From: Halostagnicola sp. A-GB9-2 | GTDB taxonomy: Archaea > Halobacteriota > Halobacteria > Halobacteriales > Natrialbaceae | NCBI RefSeq assembly: GCF_030068615.1 | Contig: NZ_JASJOC010000006.1 | Location: 1 to 64,000 of the forward strand | Direction of reading: 5' to 3' | Length of the DNA stretch: 64,000 nucleotides | Part shown: positions 60,919 through 64,000 of the stretch, piece by piece | Position numbering within the stretch: the first letter of the stretch is position 1 | Layout of the letters: each line of letters opens with the position of its first letter | Program-made: the position numbers and the translations under genes | Notes under the pieces: generated by a model | Database searches by the model: none | Seen by the model: only the letters and a program-made list of their open reading frames with translations | What the model was told of the DNA's origin: nothing

Positions 60919-62799
60919 TTAGTTGATTTCGTTGTACTCCTCTTTTTCTGCGACTTGAACGATCGTTCCGTCGGTGCTCGCGTAGATCCCGCCATCTTCG
61001 TGGATGAACTCGATGCCGCCGGCCTGGGCAGTCTCGCCATCATCGGGAACCTCAACGACCGTCGAATCGACGGTCTCACCGTCGTCGTTGGTCAGTTCGA
61101 CCTCGAGAACGAATTCGTCCTCGTCGGTCGCGACCGTGACCATCCGATCGTCGATCTGAACGTTCGCCATCGACTCATCTGCTGTGAACGCCAGCTGTCC
61201 CTCGCCGTCGGCTTCGGAGAGCCAGATCTGGTAGACCGGATCGTTCCCCGTCGGAACCCAGCCGGTCCGTTCGGCGTGGACCGTTTCTCGCCAACCGGGG
61301 CCGCCGACCGAAACCGTTTCTTCGCCACTGAACTCGAGTTGATGGGCCGTCACGGTCTCTTGCCAGATGTGGCGTTCGTCGCTCGAGACGATGACGCCGT
61401 TCGATTCGACCGTCGTATCCTGCCCGAACGCGCCGATGTCGATGACGCCGACAAGTTCGTTTTCTTCGCCTTCGACGTACTCGATCGTGTAATCCTCGAC
61501 GGTGATCGAGTTGTCCGCAGTCTCGGTCTCTCCCGAAATGACGAAGAGATTCACTGGAAGCGCGGGTCCAGAAATGGCCGCAACGACGAGGATAATAACG
61601 AGGAACGCGGCCTGTCGTCCACTAAGCGCCGAAAACGCGCCCGAATCACGCGGGTAGCTTCCGCGGTTGATAGCGTCGACCCGTTCGAGATTGTCCCTCG
61701 TCTTGTCTCGACTCGAGGCGCCGATCTCGAGGATACGATCGATCGTGACATTCGTACGAATCTCGCGGCTGGCAGTCGACGAGCGAGTGAATCGCTCTCG
61801 GACTCTTGTGGGAACGAGTGGCCGTTCCGAGGCGGTGACTGCCAGCGTAACGACGAGTGCGAGCGCGGTGACGATCGCAATGCCAGGTCCCTGGAATAGA
61901 TAGTAGATGTTCTGATCGCCGAACCAGTAAATCTGCCACAGTCCCTGTGCGAACCCGAAGATAAGAATCGCGATCCACAATCGAAGTGCGTTCGGCCGAT
62001 AGTTCCGACGATGGAGGAGTATCGCACCGAGAATAAAGCCGATAAAAAACCCGAGCGCGTGGCCCTGAATGGCGACGTTCGCCCACGACGGAGCCATCGC
62101 AGGGCTCGGTTCCGCGATATACACGCCGACCGGAGTCAATAGCGCCCGATACGTCGTCAACAGGATGGTTTGGCCGCCGAGTATCGCCACAATCGTGTGA
62201 ATTGGGTATCGAACGATCGCAAAGCCAGCAAACGCGAAGACGATGCCGGAGAAGCCGATCACCGGACCGAGCGCAAACAGGCTCGTGACGAGTCCGATCG
62301 CGACGACTGCCAGCGGAAAGATGACGAACGCCCGAATCCGTGGATTCGTCCACATCGACGCTATCGAGCGCTCTTCACGCCAGTTCGGATGCTTATCTCG
62401 CTCGTTTGAGTACTCGTCTCGTCCGTTCGGGTAGTGACCCCACGCGTACTCAGCGATCGGTGCGACGACGAGCGCTCCGAAGAAGTTACTCAGAAGGTGC
62501 CCCGAACTCGCGTGGGTAAACGATGCAGAGGCCATTCCGAGCGGGTAGTAGTACGACCACGCTCGATAGGGGATCGACACCGGATCGCTGAAATCGGAGA
62601 TTCCGTCCTGTACGAAGAGATACACGGCGAGGACGAACGCGAGAACGATGACGGTTCCCCACGGAACGCCGAGAACGAATCGGGAACGAAGCACATCTCG
62701 CCATCGCCGTTCGGGTTCGTGCACCCACCTGATGGCCACAATCGATACGATGATCGTCGCTGCGAGGATGAGTCCCAGCACGACCCCGATCGGATCCAT
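60919..62799 (-). CDS. Rhomboid-family intramembrane protease with large C-terminal domain
   Basis: A 626-residue membrane protein. Six helices make the rhomboid core: FTHASSGHLLSNFFGALVVAP near residue 95, the catalytic serine in GPVIGFSGIVFAFAGFA near residue 178, and the catalytic histidine in IQGHALGFFIGFILG near residue 245. A further helix near residue 405 (FLVIILVVAAISGPALP) leads to about 200 residues of extracytoplasmic beta-rich domain (DIGAFGQDTTVESNGVIV). Most rhomboids have no such domain, so it may bind substrate. An acidic/charged loop between helices 2 and 3 is also unusual. Confidence 0.85.
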   Translation of the reverse strand: MDPIGVVLGLILAATIIVSIVAIRWVHEPERRWRDVLRSRFVLGVPWGTVIVLAFVLAVYLFVQDGISDFSDPVSIPYRAWSYYYPLGMASASFTHASSGHLLSNFFGALVVAPIAEYAWGHYPNGRDEYSNERDKHPNWREERSIASMWTNPRIRAFVIFPLAVVAIGLVTSLFALGPVIGFSGIVFAFAGFAIVRYPIHTIVAILGGQTILLTTYRALLTPVGVYIAEPSPAMAPSWANVAIQGHALGFFIGFILGAILLHRRNYRPNALRLWIAILIFGFAQGLWQIYWFGDQNIYYLFQGPGIAIVTALALVVTLAVTASERPLVPTRVRERFTRSSTASREIRTNVTIDRILEIGASSRDKTRDNLERVDAINRGSYPRDSGAFSALSGRQAAFLVIILVVAAISGPALPVNLFVISGETETADNSITVEDYTIEYVEGEENELVGVIDIGAFGQDTTVESNGVIVSSDERHIWQETVTAHQLEFSGEETVSVGGPGWRETVHAERTGWVPTGNDPVYQIWLSEADGEGQLAFTADESMANVQIDDRMVTVATDEDEFVLEVELTNDDGETVDSTVVEVPDDGETAQAGGIEFIHEDGGIYASTDGTIVQVAEKEEYNEIN

Positions 62800-62925
62800 A
62801 TCCCTCCCGTTCGAGCGAAGCAGTATAGGGGTTTATCTTCGCGCGCTCGTCGAACAGCAGGTACCCCAAACTGGACGAACGGCGTCTTCGAAAGGTACAA
62901 GCACGTGACGCTCGGATGAAATCGT

Positions 62926-63210
62926 ATGGAATTGCGGGTCACCGAACGCACGGAGACCGAGCTTTCGATCGAGATCGGTGGAGAGGATCACACGTTCATG
63001 AACGTGCTCAAAGGCACACTCCTCGAGCACGAGGATATCGCCGCGGCAACCTACGACGTGAACCCGGAACAGTCGGGTGGACAGACCGAACCTATCCTGA
63101 CGATCAAGACCGAACCGGGCGTCGACCCGATCGACGCGCTCGAGGAGGGTGCAGGAAACATTCGCGATAAAACGACGGCGTTTCGCAACGCGTTCGAAGC
63201 GGCAGTCTAA
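62926..63210 (+). CDS. rpo11: DNA-directed RNA polymerase subunit Rpo11 (L)
   Basis: A 94-residue Rpo11/RPB11-like protein. [20 protein letters not shown], then [18 protein letters not shown] with the alpha-like dimerisation helix, and PEPIL-type strand [15 protein letters not shown] are characteristic. It pairs with Rpo3 in the assembly platform of the polymerase. It starts at ATG 62926 and is single, with a divergent rhomboid upstream. Confidence 0.96.
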   Translation: MELRVTERTETELSIEIGGEDHTFMNVLKGTLLEHEDIAAATYDVNPEQSGGQTEPILTIKTEPGVDPIDALEEGAGNIRDKTTAFRNAFEAAV

Positions 63211-63337
63211 TTCTGGTTCGATGATGTGCGGTCGATCCCACTATCGTTGAGAGCCATAGTGCTCGAGAATCAAGACGATACAGGTTGGGAGATGACCGTT
63301 GAGTACGACGCATCGTAATCACAACGTGATATCCGTC

Positions 63338-64000
63338 TCAGCACGCGGTGTATAGGACGAGTATCGATCCGTCGGGTCCAACGTGGATATCGATTCCTTC
63401 CGCGTCGAACTCCGGCCGTTCGATGTCCTGTGTCTCCATCCTCTCGAGTAGTTCGTCCGCAACGTCGTCCGCGAGTTCGCTTTCGGTTTCGTACTCCTCA
63501 ATCGAGGAGTCGGCCAGAAGCTGGTAGCCCCGTGGCTCCTGTTCGCAGGTGAGATCGAACTCCGCTGGATTCGCGCGTTCGCCGCCGTCATCGTCAGTGT
63601 ACGCATCGACAACGAGGCGTTGGTTTTCGGCGGTCGCGAACTCCTCGAGACCGTCATTGTACGCGAGCGGTTCGTCAAGTTCATCCCCGCCGTCGGTTTC
63701 CGCTTCGCCGGTCGCCTCCTGTTCGGCAGTGAGTCTTTCGTGGACTACCAGCGCCGTTTCCTCGAGGTTGATTCCCTCCGCTTCGGTATCCTCGCCGGGA
63801 AGGTCAGTCCCGACTCCCGGTAGAACCGATAACGGGACGATGCCGGTCGCGAATAAGGCGACGACGAGCGCGATCACGACAATGACCGGCGAGTACGGTT
63901 TCGCAACTTCGAGCCATCCGGGAACCTCGAGATCGTTGTCGACATCCTCGAAGGTCTGTCTGGTTTTCTCGAGCGTGTGGTTTCCACAGCGGGCACAGGG
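63338..64000 (-). CDS. Zinc-ribbon membrane protein with CAP-like extracellular domain (5' end outside window)
   Basis: At least 220 residues; the gene is cut by the window's right edge. The visible N-terminal side has CARCGNHTLEKTRQT, one half of a zinc ribbon, followed by a membrane segment (VIVVIALVVALFATGIVPLSV). The extracellular part (LEETALVVHERLTAEQEATG, PLAYNDGLEEFATAENQRLV) resembles a CAP/SCP-like beginning but lacks the usual histidines, so I call it only CAP-like. A shorter reading from an internal GTG at 63877 is not supported, because the coding frame continues to the edge. Confidence 0.6.
   Translation of the reverse strand, partial: PCARCGNHTLEKTRQTFEDVDNDLEVPGWLEVAKPYSPVIVVIALVVALFATGIVPLSVLPGVGTDLPGEDTEAEGINLEETALVVHERLTAEQEATGEAETDGGDELDEPLAYNDGLEEFATAENQRLVVDAYTDDDGGERANPAEFDLTCEQEPRGYQLLADSSIEEYETESELADDVADELLERMETQDIERPEFDAEGIDIHVGPDGSILVLYTAC

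Overview
This window is a stretch of chromosome from an extremely halophilic archaeon (class Halobacteria). The predicted proteins are very acidic, and GC-rich codons alternate with CTCGAG/GTCGAC-type hexamers. Archaeal core genes are present: SRP19, Gar1, GatE, Dph2, Rpo11, Orc1/Cdc6, CetZ, the DHPS/MptE pair and a PGF-CTERM protein. Several haloarchaea-only families also occur (HalOD1, DUF5816-, DUF5805-, DUF6517-, DUF7139- and DUF7344-like). Gene content feels like the Natrialbales side (Natrinema/Haloterrigena relatives), but that is inference. No rRNA, tRNA or CRISPR was seen.

Layout. 0.1-4 kb: small zinc protein, 5'-nucleotidase-type phosphoesterase, two Usp proteins and an MscS channel. 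4-12.5 kb: a carbohydrate module with a TrmB-type regulator, a complete sugar ABC transporter (binding protein, two permeases, ATPase, tightly packed), an NAD-dependent Gfo/Idh/MocA oxidoreductase and a TIM-barrel sugar isomerase/epimerase. 12.6-19 kb: HalOD1 protein, PAP2 membrane phosphatase, an orphan family-5 binding lipoprotein divergent from a CetZ tubulin, and an APC transporter. 19-21.3 kb: mptE and folP (pterin/folate). 21.4-24.1 kb: orc1/cdc6 and an adjacent 1.47 kb gene-free replication origin with five copies of a TCGCGNNTGTAA core and a striking CTAG-rich, AT-rich zone. 24.1-31.5 kb: a TrmJ-like methyltransferase, gatE, the cobalamin importer btuD-btuC with divergent btuF, and srp19-gar1. 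31.5-41.7 kb: a possible structured RNA, a presenilin-type protease, a lipoprotein, cysS, an MFS transporter behind a palindrome-dense promoter, a BolA-like protein, a pair of PH-domain membrane proteins, fumarase and a small zinc finger. 42-45.1 kb: a DUF5805-like/tyrosine recombinase pair next to a 1.75 kb stretch with no credible gene. 45.1-50.6 kb: an amidohydrolase/deaminase, a frameshifted IS1341-type (tnpB-only) element inserted exactly at its stop codon, RidA, an NCS2 nucleobase permease and a purine phosphoribosyltransferase. 50.7-57.1 kb: a HisG-like orphan, a long acidic coiled-coil protein with 28-residue super-repeats, a metallo-hydrolase, a DUF7344 pair protein, a truncated membrane-domain gene and dph2. 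57.3-64 kb: a membrane protein beside a salactin-type actin homologue, a zinc ribbon, a METTL5-like methyltransferase, a rhomboid with a large C-terminal domain, rpo11 and a zinc-ribbon membrane protein cut by the window end.

Together the window is mostly core chromosome around a replication origin. It carries both tubulin-type (CetZ) and actin-type cytoskeletal genes, a sugar-uptake operon with its regulator, and a purine salvage/detoxification neighbourhood interrupted by one decaying insertion sequence.
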